NCBI GenBank assembly: GCA_031384605.1
Contig: JANNAT010000149.1
Coordinates: 1-64,000, forward strand
Origin: JANNAT01 sp031384605
Lineage (GTDB): Bacteria > Pseudomonadota > Alphaproteobacteria > Rhodobacterales > Rhodobacteraceae
DNA length: 64,000 nt
Reading direction: 5' to 3'
Shown: one piece after another, positions 1-8,151 of the stretch
Layout of the letters: each line of letters starts with the position of its first letter
How positions within the stretch are numbered: the first letter of the stretch is position 1
The notes under the pieces: generated by a model
The model's database searches: none
Told to the model about the DNA's origin: nothing
What the model saw: only the letters and a program-made list of their open reading frames with translations
Position numbers and translations under genes: made by a program

Positions 1-441
1 CATAGTCGGCGCGTCGATTGCATAGTTCATCGCGTCGGGCACACCGCTGGCAACAATGGTCATGCCGGGATGCGAAATAGAGATGGTTGATTTGCTTTCG
101 ACCGACCCTTCTACACCGGCCACGGCTGCGGTCACGATGTCCATTACCTGATCGTCCGACATAAAGATATTGACGGTGCCATCGCCATTGTCGGTAAACT
201 TCATTTCACTAAAGCTGGAACTTGAGGTGACACCGTCCATGTCAGACGACACCGTTACATCCTGAACGATCAATGTATCGCCATCGCGGGTGGTGCCCGC
301 GGCGGTGATGGTTTGGCCCGATGCGGTGCTCAGGTCTTGCCAGCTTTGCCAGACCTCTTCCGGGGTGACATCCGCGAACGCGGCCGAGCCAGACAAAAGG
401 GCAATCGCGGCAGTGCTGCCTGCCAGGTTCCAGAGTTTCAT
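1..441 (-). CDS. DUF2125-like secreted protein, N-terminal part
   Basis: The minus-strand reading frame opens with ATG at 441 and runs off the left edge without a stop, so only the first 147 residues are visible. The first ~23 residues form a signal peptide (MKLWNLAGSTAAIALLSG, cleavage after AFA), so the product should be periplasmic or outer-membrane associated. The mature start DVTPEEVWQSWQDL and the following Ser/Thr/Asp-rich beta-like sequence resemble the DUF2125 proteins of Rhodobacterales, whose function is unknown. It diverges from the SDR gene at 569 across 127 bases. Family assignment is from memory of the N-terminus and is moderate. Confidence 0.7.
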   Translation of the reverse strand, partial: MKLWNLAGSTAAIALLSGSAAFADVTPEEVWQSWQDLSTASGQTITAAGTTRDGDTLIVQDVTVSSDMDGVTSSSSFSEMKFTDNGDGTVNIFMSDDQVMDIVTAAVAGVEGSVESKSTISISHPGMTIVASGVPDAMNYAIDAPTM

Positions 442-568
442 GTTCAATCCTATCTGATCCAATTTTGCGGCTAACCATCCCTGCTTGCAGGGATTGGGTC
501 AAGGGTTTCCGTAGCTGCTGTTACCTGCGAAACATCAAGGATGGGTTCACATTCGCAAGAGGGTCAGC

Positions 569-1315
569 ATGCAAGGCAAAGTGGTGGTGATCACCGGGGC
601 AAGCCGGGGTATCGGGGCGGCGGCAGCGCGGGCGTTTGCGCAAGCCGGAGCGCAGGTGGCGTTGCTGGCGCGAACCGCGGATCAGATCGCAGAATTGGCC
701 AATGAAATCGGGCCAAACGCAATCGCGGTTGTCTGTGACGTTGCGGATTGGGCAGCGGTGCAGGCGGCAATCGCGGCGGTCGTCACCCGGTTTGGCCGTT
801 TGGATGTTCTGATAAACAATGCGGGCGTGATCGAGCCTATCGCGCCTTTGGCCGACACGGATCCCGCCCTATGGGCGCAGGCCATCGCGGTGAACCTGTC
901 CGGCGTATTCCATGGCATGCGCGAAGTTTTGCCGATCATGCGCGCGCAAGGCTTCGGCACGGTCATCACGGTGTCTTCTGGTGCGGCGACCACCCCCTAC
1001 GAAGGCTGGGGGGCGTATTGTGCCTCAAAGGCGGGGGCATTGATGCTGACCCGCAGCGCGCATCTGGAAGAAGGTCATCGCGGCATTCGGGTGTTGGGCT
1101 TGTCGCCCGGAACCGTGGCGACGCAAATGCAGGTAACGATCAAAGCCTCGGGGATCGGCGCGGTCAGTCAATTGGACCCTGCGGTGCATATTCCACCCGA
1201 ATGGCCCGCGCGCGCGTTGGTGTGGATGTGCAGCAAGGCCGCCGATCCGTGGCTGGGCCGCGATGTGGCCTTGCGCGACGAGGCTGTGCGCCGCGCAATA
1301 GGATTGATTGGGTGA
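569..1315 (+). CDS. SDR-family oxidoreductase
   Basis: A 248-residue classical short-chain dehydrogenase/reductase. It has the nucleotide-binding motif TGASRGIG at residues 9-16, the NNAG motif near residue 88, and a catalytic Ser followed by YCASK (Tyr-x-x-x-Lys) near residue 150. The length is normal for the family. The start ATG is preceded by GAGGG. The substrate cannot be read from the sequence; these enzymes are cytoplasmic NAD(P)-dependent alcohol/ketone oxidoreductases. The gene stands alone, divergent from the DUF2125-like gene and 145 bases upstream of the MscS gene. Confidence 0.93.
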   Translation: MQGKVVVITGASRGIGAAAARAFAQAGAQVALLARTADQIAELANEIGPNAIAVVCDVADWAAVQAAIAAVVTRFGRLDVLINNAGVIEPIAPLADTDPALWAQAIAVNLSGVFHGMREVLPIMRAQGFGTVITVSSGAATTPYEGWGAYCASKAGALMLTRSAHLEEGHRGIRVLGLSPGTVATQMQVTIKASGIGAVSQLDPAVHIPPEWPARALVWMCSKAADPWLGRDVALRDEAVRRAIGLIG

Positions 1316-1460
1316 TCTGGCACCAAAAGCACATCGTTGCCCTTTAAGGCCGCCACGTCACTGCGGCCAAAGGTGCCACAGCAGTCGCAAGGCATGCTTG
1401 TCTTGCAGCGCGATTGTTGGCACAGCAAGTGAAAGGCTTTCACAGCCACGGGGGGCGCGG

Positions 1461-2774
1461 ATGGGCGGGCAATCGGATCTTTTGGCCAAAGTGATGGGCT
1501 GGTCAACCCAAGCTGGTGACATCGTCAAAGGTTGGCTTTTGTCGCCCGCCGCGTGGTCACAGTTCGCTTTGCTGGCACTGTCATATGCCGTGGCGGCTTA
1601 TGCCACGCGGCGGTTCTTGCCGCTGATCAGCCAAGCGGTGCAACCGGCACCGGATAAAACCGGGCGTTTTGCCCAGATGCGGCACTTTGCTTTGCAGTTC
1701 CTGCCACTTTTGATGCCTGTGCTGGCCTATGGGCTGACGGCGATTGGCGAGCAAGTCACCCGGTCAATCTTTGATTCCGGCGATGTTATTGCCTTTGGCA
1801 AGCGGGTCTTTGTGTTTTTGGCGGCGCGGGTGTTTGTTCGCCAAATTCTGACCGACAGTTTTCTGCATCTGTTGGGCAAATATGTGCTGCTGCCTGTGGC
1901 GGCACTTTATGCGCTGGGGGTGCTGGATGATGTGTCGGTGCGGTTGGAAGAAACCGTCATCGCCGTGGGCAATATCCGCTTTTCGGTAATGGCGCTGATC
2001 CGGGGGGTGATTGCGGGATCGCTGCTGTTCTGGCTGGGGTCGTGGTCAAACCGTCAAAGTGCGGACTATATCAAAGCACAGAACGAGTTGCGCCCCGCCA
2101 CCCGGCAATTGGCGGTCAAAGCCGCCGAAATGGCGATCTTTGGCGCGGCGTTTCTGTTGTTGATGTCGATCATGGGGATTGATCTGACAGCCGTCGCAGT
2201 GTTGGGCGGTGCGCTGGGCGTAGGCATTGGTTTGGGGTTGCAACAGATTGCCGCGAATTTTGTGTCTGGCGTCATCTTGTTGATCGAGGGCCAGACCACA
2301 GTTGGCGATTATGTCGAACTGGACGGCGGGCAAAAGGGCACGATTGTGCGGATGACCGCGCGCGCCTGCGTGTTGGAGACATTCGATGGCAGGTGGATTG
2401 TGGTGCCAAACGATCATTTTATCACGACGCGGGTGATCAATTATTCGGATCAGGGGTCGGCGAACCGCTATTCGGTGGGGTTTTCCGTCAGCTATGAAAC
2501 CGATATCAATCTGGTGCCTGCAATTATCGAAGCGGCGGTAGGTGCGCTGCCGTTTGTGTTGACCAAGCCAGATGGCCCAGACTGCGAGTTGGTGGCCTTT
2601 GGCGAAAGTGCCGTTGATTTTGCGGTGGAATATTGGGTGAACGGCATTGATGACGGCAAGAATAAATACGCAAGTCCGGTGTTGTTTGCGATCTGGAACG
2701 CGCTGAAAGACGCAGGGATTGAGATGCCCTATCCGCACCGTGTTGTCGAAATTCGCGGGGGTTCTGTTGCTTGA
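1461..2774 (+). CDS. Mechanosensitive ion channel, MscS family
   Basis: A 437-residue inner-membrane protein with several hydrophobic segments in the first ~230 residues, followed by a Gly/Ala-rich pore-lining helix (LGGALGVGIGLGLQQIAANF) and the MscS beta domain (IEGQTTVGDYVELDGGQKGTI, then IVVPNDHF). This is the family that opens on membrane tension to release solutes during hypo-osmotic shock. I chose ATG 1461, preceded by a G-run (GGGGGG) ribosome binding site, over upstream in-frame codons whose sequence looks non-coding. A small GTGAAA/TTTCAC hairpin lies at 1429-1443. The 3' end overlaps the next gene. Confidence 0.92.
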   Translation: MGGQSDLLAKVMGWSTQAGDIVKGWLLSPAAWSQFALLALSYAVAAYATRRFLPLISQAVQPAPDKTGRFAQMRHFALQFLPLLMPVLAYGLTAIGEQVTRSIFDSGDVIAFGKRVFVFLAARVFVRQILTDSFLHLLGKYVLLPVAALYALGVLDDVSVRLEETVIAVGNIRFSVMALIRGVIAGSLLFWLGSWSNRQSADYIKAQNELRPATRQLAVKAAEMAIFGAAFLLLMSIMGIDLTAVAVLGGALGVGIGLGLQQIAANFVSGVILLIEGQTTVGDYVELDGGQKGTIVRMTARACVLETFDGRWIVVPNDHFITTRVINYSDQGSANRYSVGFSVSYETDINLVPAIIEAAVGALPFVLTKPDGPDCELVAFGESAVDFAVEYWVNGIDDGKNKYASPVLFAIWNALKDAGIEMPYPHRVVEIRGGSVA

Positions 2775-3918
2775 TGCCTTGGTTATCGGGGCGGGGCCCG
2801 CAGGGCTGATGGCTGCCGAAGAACTGGCGCGCGCGGGGGCCCGTGTGGTGGTGTGCGACGCAAAGCCAACGGTGGGCCGCAAGTTTTTGATGGCCGGGAA
2901 GTCGGGGTTGAACGTGACAAAGGCCGAAGGGCTGGATGCGTTTGTCGCCCGCTATGATGCCCCTGAATGGCTGGCCCCGATGCTGGCGGAATTTGGGCCT
3001 GATCAAGTGGTGCAGTGGTGTCAGGGCCTAGGCCAGCCGGTGTTTACAGGCTCCACTGGCCGGGTGTTTCCGATGGCGATGAAGGCATCGCCGTTGCTGC
3101 GCGCGTGGTTGGCGCGGTTGGCGGGGATGGGGGTAGGCTTGCGCACCGCTTGGCGATGGACGGGGTTTGATGGCGATGGTTTTCGGTTTGAGACACCGCA
3201 GGGTGTGCAGGTTTTGCAGCCAAAGGTAACGGTTTTGGCGCTGGGCGGGGCAAGTTGGGCGCGGCTTGGGTCTGATGCCGAGTGGGTGCCGTGGTTGGCC
3301 GATCGGGGGGTGAAAATCACGCCGTTTCAGCCCGCGAACATGGGGTTTGTGGTGAACTGGTCGCCGCATATGGCACGGTTTTTTGGCGTGGCGGTTAAGG
3401 GGGCGGCGCTGCTGGTTGGCGATCGGGTGGAACGGGGCGAGTTTGTGATCTCTGCCCGTGGGATCGAAGGCGGCGGGATTTACGGCGTCAGTCGGGATAT
3501 GCGGCAGGGTGCTGCATTGCGGGTTGATTTGATGCCGGATGTGTCGGCTGATACGGTTGCGCAGCGATTATCGCAAATGCGCGGCCGCGAAACGCTGTCG
3601 AACCGGCTGCGCAAACTGGGTCTGGCCCCGGCGGCGGTGGGGTTGATCCTGGAATTTGGCCGCGGGATGGAGGCGGTCGCAGCCGTTAAATCCCTGCCCG
3701 TGGCGCACAGCGGCCCCCGCCCGATGGATGAAGCGATTTCGGTGGCGGGGGGTGTTTCGCAGGGGGCGGTAACCGAAGGGCTGGAACTGCGCGCCCTGCC
3801 CGGTGTGTTCGTCTGCGGCGAAATGCTGGATTGGGAGGCCCCGACGGGCGGCTATCTGCTAACCGGGTGTTGGGCGACGGGCAGGTGGGCAGGGCAGGCG
3901 GCGGCGAGATATTCTTAG
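2767..3918 (+). CDS. NAD(P)/FAD-dependent oxidoreductase, HI0933/TIGR03862 type
   Basis: A flavoprotein of about 384 residues with the dinucleotide-binding motif GAGPAGLMAAEE at its N-terminus, a KxxxAGKSGLNVT segment typical of the HI0933/BaiN-like family, and a C-terminal CGEMLDWEAPTGGYLL motif that contacts FAD. Physiological substrates of this family are mostly unknown. The start is uncertain: TTG at 2767 gives LLDALVIGAG directly and has GGGGG eight bases upstream, while ATG 2719 adds 16 atypical residues. With TTG the gene overlaps the MscS stop by 8 bases, suggesting translational coupling. Confidence 0.88.
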   Translation: MLDALVIGAGPAGLMAAEELARAGARVVVCDAKPTVGRKFLMAGKSGLNVTKAEGLDAFVARYDAPEWLAPMLAEFGPDQVVQWCQGLGQPVFTGSTGRVFPMAMKASPLLRAWLARLAGMGVGLRTAWRWTGFDGDGFRFETPQGVQVLQPKVTVLALGGASWARLGSDAEWVPWLADRGVKITPFQPANMGFVVNWSPHMARFFGVAVKGAALLVGDRVERGEFVISARGIEGGGIYGVSRDMRQGAALRVDLMPDVSADTVAQRLSQMRGRETLSNRLRKLGLAPAAVGLILEFGRGMEAVAAVKSLPVAHSGPRPMDEAISVAGGVSQGAVTEGLELRALPGVFVCGEMLDWEAPTGGYLLTGCWATGRWAGQAAARYS

Positions 3919-3967
3919 GTAATTGCATCGCTGTGTGCCAGACTTACCAAACATTCAGGAGGCGCAA

Positions 3968-4207
3968 ATGACAAACGAAAAACCGGCAACATGGAAAGTA
4001 GTGATTGCTGCGATATTGGATTTCTTTCTGATTTTCCTCGGTGGCGGCTATGTGATCGCCTTGCTGACTGGTGGAATAACCGATGGTGGCTTTAGCCTGA
4101 ATGGCTTGCCAGCAATTGGTTTATTTGCCCTTGTCATTGTCTATTTCGTTGGCATGAAACGCATCGGCGGCACCGTGTTCAAGCGGGTTTTTGGGATCGC
4201 GTCGTAA
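3968..4207 (+). CDS. Small RDD-like membrane protein
   Basis: A 79-residue protein starting at ATG 3968 behind a perfect AGGAGG at 3957-3962. It has two hydrophobic segments (about residues 10-32 and 43-60) and ends KRIGGTVFKRVFGIAS, which resembles the end of RDD-domain membrane proteins (GTxxKRxxGI). It is shorter than usual RDD proteins, so it may be a minimal form. It lies alone between the flavoprotein and hicA. No function can be assigned. Confidence 0.75.
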   Translation: MTNEKPATWKVVIAAILDFFLIFLGGGYVIALLTGGITDGGFSLNGLPAIGLFALVIVYFVGMKRIGGTVFKRVFGIAS

Positions 4208-4299
4208 AACGTCGGTTGGGTGAAAACTACCTTATTGCATGACTTCTGGCTGTGTTCTCGGTGGGTTGCACCCACCATCAGGCATTGGCTGACGTGGCG

Positions 4300-4331
4300 T
4301 TGATATGCTTGCATTTTGTGATATCATATGC
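4300..4331 (+). promoter_or_regulatory. Candidate hicAB promoter/operator
   Basis: TTGATA (4300-4305) and TATCAT (4322-4327) are separated by 16 bases and fit a vegetative promoter. The same stretch holds two near-identical direct octamers, TGATATGC (4301-4308) and TCATATGC (4324-4331), and the palindrome TGATATCA (4319-4326). HicB antitoxins often autoregulate by binding such sites, so these are candidate operators. Inference only. Confidence 0.45.
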
Positions 4332-4342
4332 TATTTACCCCC

Positions 4343-4597
4343 ATGAACAACAGGCATCATCGCACGCTTGAAACTGTCTTCGCTGATCCGGTGTCAGGAA
4401 CGCTAGCTTGGACGGATATTGAGGCGTTGTTGGTGGCGGCAGGCGCGCGGGTGGTTGAAGGGCGGGGCAGCCGGGTGCGGTTTGTGTGCGGGGATGACGT
4501 GGAAAGTTTTCACCGCCCACACCCCGCGAAAGAAGCCAAACGGTATCAGGTGCGCGCGGCGCGGGATTTTCTGGAAAGGATCGGGGTGACGCCATGA
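4343..4597 (+). CDS. hicA: HicA-family mRNA interferase toxin
   Basis: An 84-residue protein beginning MNNRHHRTLETVFADP, the usual opening of alphaproteobacterial HicA toxins. It carries a double-stranded-RNA-binding-like core (IEALLVAAGARVVEG, then RVRFV) and the conserved FHRPHP motif with the catalytic-region His, followed by a KRYQV strand. HicA cleaves mRNA when released from HicB. ATG 4343 is preferred over ATG 4328, which would lie inside the predicted promoter. The stop overlaps the start of hicB by four bases (ATGA), as expected for a co-translated toxin-antitoxin pair. Confidence 0.9.
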   Translation: MNNRHHRTLETVFADPVSGTLAWTDIEALLVAAGARVVEGRGSRVRFVCGDDVESFHRPHPAKEAKRYQVRAARDFLERIGVTP

Positions 4598-4926
4598 GCA
4601 ATGCAATGACCTATCAGGGCTATTCGGCGCGGATAGACTACGATGACGACGATGGCATTTTCACCGGGCGCATTGCGGGCATCCGCGATGGCGTGGGGTT
4701 TCATGCCGACACCGTCGATGGCCTACGGGCTGCGTTTCACGAAGCGGTAGAAGATTATCTGGAAACCTGTGCCAAACTGGGGCGCGAGCCGCAACGGGCG
4801 TTTTCAGGGCAGATGATGTTTCGGGTCAAGCCAGAGGTGCATGCCCGGTCGGTGCGCGCGGCGGAACTGGCGGGGAAAAGTTTGAACCAATGGGCGGAAG
4901 AGGTGTTGGGGAAGGCGGCGGGGTGA
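4594..4926 (+). CDS. hicB: HicB-family antitoxin
   Basis: A 110-residue protein with the HicB fold: YSARIDYDDDDGIFTGRI at the N-terminus (partly degraded RNase H-like domain), VGFHADTVDGLRAAFHEAVEDYLETC in the middle, and a C-terminal ribbon-helix-helix-like DNA-binding tail (VRAAELAGKSLNQWAEEVL). It should neutralise the upstream HicA and repress the operon. It starts with ATGA, overlapping the hicA stop; an internal Met five codons in is an alternative start. Confidence 0.92.
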   Translation: MSNAMTYQGYSARIDYDDDDGIFTGRIAGIRDGVGFHADTVDGLRAAFHEAVEDYLETCAKLGREPQRAFSGQMMFRVKPEVHARSVRAAELAGKSLNQWAEEVLGKAAG

Positions 4927-4937
4927 GGGCGGCGCAG

Positions 4938-4997
4938 CCCCGTACTTGATCCGGGGTCTTGTGGGCGAAAGGAGAGGTCCCGGATCAGGTCCGGGAC
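4938..4997. repeat. Palindromic dispersed repeat, inverted pair
   Basis: GGTCCCGGATCAGGTCCGGGAC occupies 4976-4997, itself nearly palindromic. An inverted, degenerate copy (CCCCGTACTTGATCCGGGGTC) begins at 4938. A second close copy of the 22-mer occurs at 10102-10123. The pair lies just after hicB and could fold into a stem-loop that ends transcription. Motifs of this kind (GGATCAGGTCCGGG) recur in alphaproteobacterial intergenic regions. Confidence 0.7.
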
Positions 4998-5055
4998 TGC
5001 GGGGAGGGGGGGTGAGAGATAGAGTTTGAGATTGCAGTGGGGTAAAGTTACTTAA

Positions 5056-5868
5056 ATGAACATCCGAAATGAAACACTTCCGATGACGGAACACGATCTA
5101 TTTGTCGAAGAACGTCTGGGCCATCTCAAGGGCCGAGTAAAACACTGTTTTAGAAGTGCTTACTCACACTTGAAAAAGTCTTGGCTACTTCATCATGTTG
5201 ACAATGAAATGAGCGCTTTTCGCGCGATTACAGCTGAAGAAGAAGCCGCAACAGGTTTTATTCTTGCGTTAAAACAGCTAAAGTATCCCGGTGCAAAACA
5301 ATTGAACTACCAAAGCCACTCACAAAAAATGGCTGTTTTTAACATTATACAAGCAGTTCACAAGTTTCTAACGGAAATGAACGTCATTGCTGGTAACTTT
5401 TCAATGAATAAGGTTGGCCAACCACGTATTATGATCACAATTGATGTTTCAAAACAGATGGGACTTTCCGAGCCATTCTACATACAACCTGATAATCCAT
5501 TGAATTTCTCAGTCGTTTCCGAAGATAAAAACGGCAAGCCAATTTCTGCTTTTACGGCGAAGATACATCAAATTTATCAAGGAACGAATTTTAAAGACTT
5601 TGATAGATATCTAGATAGTGAGGCAAATCGAAGAAACTCCCTACTGTATGCTACAAACGACGGCATACCGAGCGTTGAGTTTGAAGACTCCTTTATAATT
5701 AGCCGATTGACGAGGGTAAGAATAATTGGTCTGATCACAATTGCTCTTCTGCAAGACAGGTCCCATCAGTTACTCGTAAAGCAGTGCATCGAAGAGTTTG
5801 TTCTAGCGATTCCAAGGTTAAAATCTATTGCGGCTGACCCCTCTGTGTTCATGAAGCAATCAGAGTGA
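5056..5868 (+). CDS. Hypothetical protein, AT-rich orphan
   Basis: A 270-residue protein that I do not recognise. It has no signal peptide, no clear membrane segment and no familiar catalytic motif. The N-terminal half looks mainly helical (Lys- and His-rich, HLKKSWLLHHVDNEMSAFRAITAEEEAA), the middle has beta-like segments (PRIMITIDVS, LNFSVVSEDKNG), and the C-terminus is helical (LTRVRIIGLITIALLQDR). Its base composition is visibly richer in A+T than all neighbours, which suggests recent acquisition. It follows hicAB and the palindromic repeat. Start is ATG 5056 or ATG 5083. A role in phage defence or regulation is possible but unsupported. Confidence 0.72.
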   Translation: MNIRNETLPMTEHDLFVEERLGHLKGRVKHCFRSAYSHLKKSWLLHHVDNEMSAFRAITAEEEAATGFILALKQLKYPGAKQLNYQSHSQKMAVFNIIQAVHKFLTEMNVIAGNFSMNKVGQPRIMITIDVSKQMGLSEPFYIQPDNPLNFSVVSEDKNGKPISAFTAKIHQIYQGTNFKDFDRYLDSEANRRNSLLYATNDGIPSVEFEDSFIISRLTRVRIIGLITIALLQDRSHQLLVKQCIEEFVLAIPRLKSIAADPSVFMKQSE

Positions 5869-5905
5869 TTTCCCGAAGTATTTTTTAGTTCGCGCGCGCC
5901 CCCCC

Positions 5906-7333
5906 TCAATGCTTCACCATAACGTGCCGCACCACCGTATAATCCTCCAACGCATATGCACTCAAATCCTTGCCATACCCCGACTGTTTCAACCCGCCAT
6001 GCGGCATCTCGTTCACCAGCATGAAATGCGTGTTCACCCATGTGCAGCCGTATCTTAACGCGCTTGCCGTGCTCATGGCGCGGCCTATGTCGCGGGTCCA
6101 GACGGAGCTGGCGAGGCCGTAGTCGCTGTCATTGGCCCATGTCACGGCATCATCGGGGTCGTCAAACCGGGTGATCGACACCACCGGGCCGAACACTTCG
6201 CGGCGCACGATTTCATCCGATTGCAGCGCGCCTGCCACGACGGTGGGGCGGTAATAGAAACCGTCGGGCATCACCTCGCCGCCCGTGGTGATTTCGATAT
6301 GCGGCACGTCGCGGGCGCGGTTCACGAAACTTGCCACACGGTCGCGTTGGCGCAGGCTGATCAGCGGGCCAATTTCGTTGACCGTATCATCCGCCTGCGC
6401 CAGCGCTATGGTTGACACTGCAGAGGTCAGATCAGCCACTAATCGATCATACACCCTCTTTCCGGCGTAAATGCGGCAGGCGGCGGTGCAGTCCTGGCCC
6501 GCATTATAGTATCCAAAGGCGCGCAGGCCTTCGACTACGTCTGTAACATTGGCGTCGTCAAACACCAACACCGGGGCCTTGCCGCCCAGTTCAAGATGGG
6601 TGCGTTTGACGGATTTCGCGGCGGCATCCAGCATTTTCTTGCCCGTTGCCACATCGCCCGTCAGGGAAATCATATCAACGCCGGGGTGGTTGATCAGATA
6701 ACTGCCCACGGTTTGGCCGCGCCCGGTGATCACCGAAACCACACCGTCGGGCAGTTCTTCCGCCATGATCTGCGCCATCTTCAACGCGGTCAGCGGGGTT
6801 TGCTCAGACGGTTTGAACACCACGGTATTGCCGCCGCCAATCGCCGGGGCCAGTTTCCAAGCCATCATCATCAGGGGGTAATTCCACGGTGCAATAGAGG
6901 CGATCACCCCAACCGGATCGCGGCGGATCATGGATGTATGGCCCGTCAGATATTCCCCCGCCAGCGCTCCGGTTTGACAGCGCACAGCGCCTGCGAAAAA
7001 GCGGTAGCAATCGACGATGGCCGGGATTTCATCGTTGCGGGCAAGGGTGATCGGCTTACCGCAATTCAGCGCCTCAAGGGCTGCGAAGGCGTCAGCCTCG
7101 GCCTCTACCCTATCGGCGATGCGCAACAGGGCGGCGCTGCGTTCGGATGGCGTGGTGCGTGACCATGCCGGAAAGGCGCGGCGCGCGGCGGCAACGGCGC
7201 GGTCGATCTGGGATTGGCTGGCCTCGGGGATATTAAGGATCAACGCGCCGGTGCGGGGGTTCAGGATGGGTTCGGCAATCTCGGTGCCTGCCTCAAACGA
7301 ATTGCCGATCAGCAGGTTGGTTTGGATGGTCAT
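5906..7333 (-). CDS. patD: Gamma-aminobutyraldehyde dehydrogenase
   Basis: A 475-residue aldehyde dehydrogenase very close to E. coli PatD (YdcW) along its whole length: CGKPITLARNDEIPAIVD, EYLTGHTSMIRRDP, the active-site segment GYYNAGQDCTAACRIYAG with catalytic Cys, the general-base segment HLELGGKAP, and the shared C-terminal LEDYTVVRHVMVKH. PatD oxidises 4-aminobutanal from putrescine breakdown to GABA with NAD+. It is the last gene of a ydcSTUV-patD operon. ATG 7333 has AAAGG upstream and matches the family start; ATG 7348 would give a 4-base overlap with the permease. Confidence 0.95.
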   Translation of the reverse strand: MTIQTNLLIGNSFEAGTEIAEPILNPRTGALILNIPEASQSQIDRAVAAARRAFPAWSRTTPSERSAALLRIADRVEAEADAFAALEALNCGKPITLARNDEIPAIVDCYRFFAGAVRCQTGALAGEYLTGHTSMIRRDPVGVIASIAPWNYPLMMMAWKLAPAIGGGNTVVFKPSEQTPLTALKMAQIMAEELPDGVVSVITGRGQTVGSYLINHPGVDMISLTGDVATGKKMLDAAAKSVKRTHLELGGKAPVLVFDDANVTDVVEGLRAFGYYNAGQDCTAACRIYAGKRVYDRLVADLTSAVSTIALAQADDTVNEIGPLISLRQRDRVASFVNRARDVPHIEITTGGEVMPDGFYYRPTVVAGALQSDEIVRREVFGPVVSITRFDDPDDAVTWANDSDYGLASSVWTRDIGRAMSTASALRYGCTWVNTHFMLVNEMPHGGLKQSGYGKDLSAYALEDYTVVRHVMVKH

Positions 7334-7344
7334 GGGGTGGCCTT

Positions 7345-8151
7345 TCATTTGCCCGATCCGGCGGTTTCTGATCCGTTGCGGGTTAGATAGTAGGCCAGCA
7401 AAATCGGCACGAAGGTGGCGGCGAAAACGACGATGGCGACCACGTTGGTAACGGGGCGCTGGCGCGGGCGGATCAGTTCGGAATACATCCAGATCGGCAG
7501 GGTTTCTTGCTGGCCTGCGGTAAAGGTGGTGACAATCACCTCATCAAACGACAGCGCAAAGGCCAGCATTCCACCGGCCAGCAGGGCCGTGCCAAGGTTG
7601 GGCAACAGGACGTGGCGAAAGGTTTGAAAGGCGTTTGCGCCAAGGTCGGCGGAGGCCTCAAGTATCCCGCCAGACAGGCGGCGGAACCGGGCGACGGCGT
7701 TGTTAAACACAATGACGATGCAGAATGTGGCGTGGCCAAGGATGATCGTCCAGGTCGAAAAGTCGATGTCCATGATCGAAAACGCAGACCGCAGCGCCAT
7801 GCCGGTGATCACGCCGGGCAGGGCAATGGGCAGCAAGATCAGCAGGGATATTTGTTCGCGGCCAAAGAACTTGGCGCGGGCCATGGCGGCGGAAACGCAG
7901 GTGCCAAGGATCATCGCAAGCAGGGTTGAGATGGCGGCGACCTGGATCGACAAGTATAGCGGCGGCCAGATATCGACGCGGTTCCACGCCACCGCAAACC
8001 ATTTGGTGGTCAGGCCGGGCGGCGGGAAGACGTAGGTTTTTTCCTCGGTCGTGAAGGCGTAAAGAAAGATCAGCAGGATCGGCAAATGCAGGAACAACAG
8101 CCCGCCGATGGCCGAGATACGCAGTAAAAGTGACGGGCGGTCAGAGAGCAT
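7345..8151 (-). CDS. ydcV: ABC transporter permease, YdcV/PotC type
   Basis: A 268-residue integral membrane protein with about six transmembrane helices and the EAA loop (EASADLGANAFQTFRHVLLP) that docks to the ATPase. The FxxAFTTEEKTYVFPPPG opening is typical of PotC-type polyamine permeases. It is one of two inner-membrane subunits of the putrescine-type importer. ATG 8151 gives an 11-base overlap with the upstream permease; the alternative ATG 8175 would overlap by 35 bases. Position and order match E. coli ydcV. Confidence 0.93.
   Translation of the reverse strand: MLSDRPSLLLRISAIGGLLFLHLPILLIFLYAFTTEEKTYVFPPPGLTTKWFAVAWNRVDIWPPLYLSIQVAAISTLLAMILGTCVSAAMARAKFFGREQISLLILLPIALPGVITGMALRSAFSIMDIDFSTWTIILGHATFCIVIVFNNAVARFRRLSGGILEASADLGANAFQTFRHVLLPNLGTALLAGGMLAFALSFDEVIVTTFTAGQQETLPIWMYSELIRPRQRPVTNVVAIVVFAATFVPILLAYYLTRNGSETAGSGK

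Noticed and set aside
1308..1460. Longer N-terminus for the MscS protein from 1308
   Set aside because: The extension is Cys/Arg/Pro-rich and unlike a membrane protein N-terminus; ATG 1461 has a good G-rich ribosome binding site.
4300..5900. Genomic island with an integrase
   Set aside because: Only the unknown gene is compositionally odd; no integrase, transposase, tRNA target or flanking direct repeats were seen, so a defined island is not supported.
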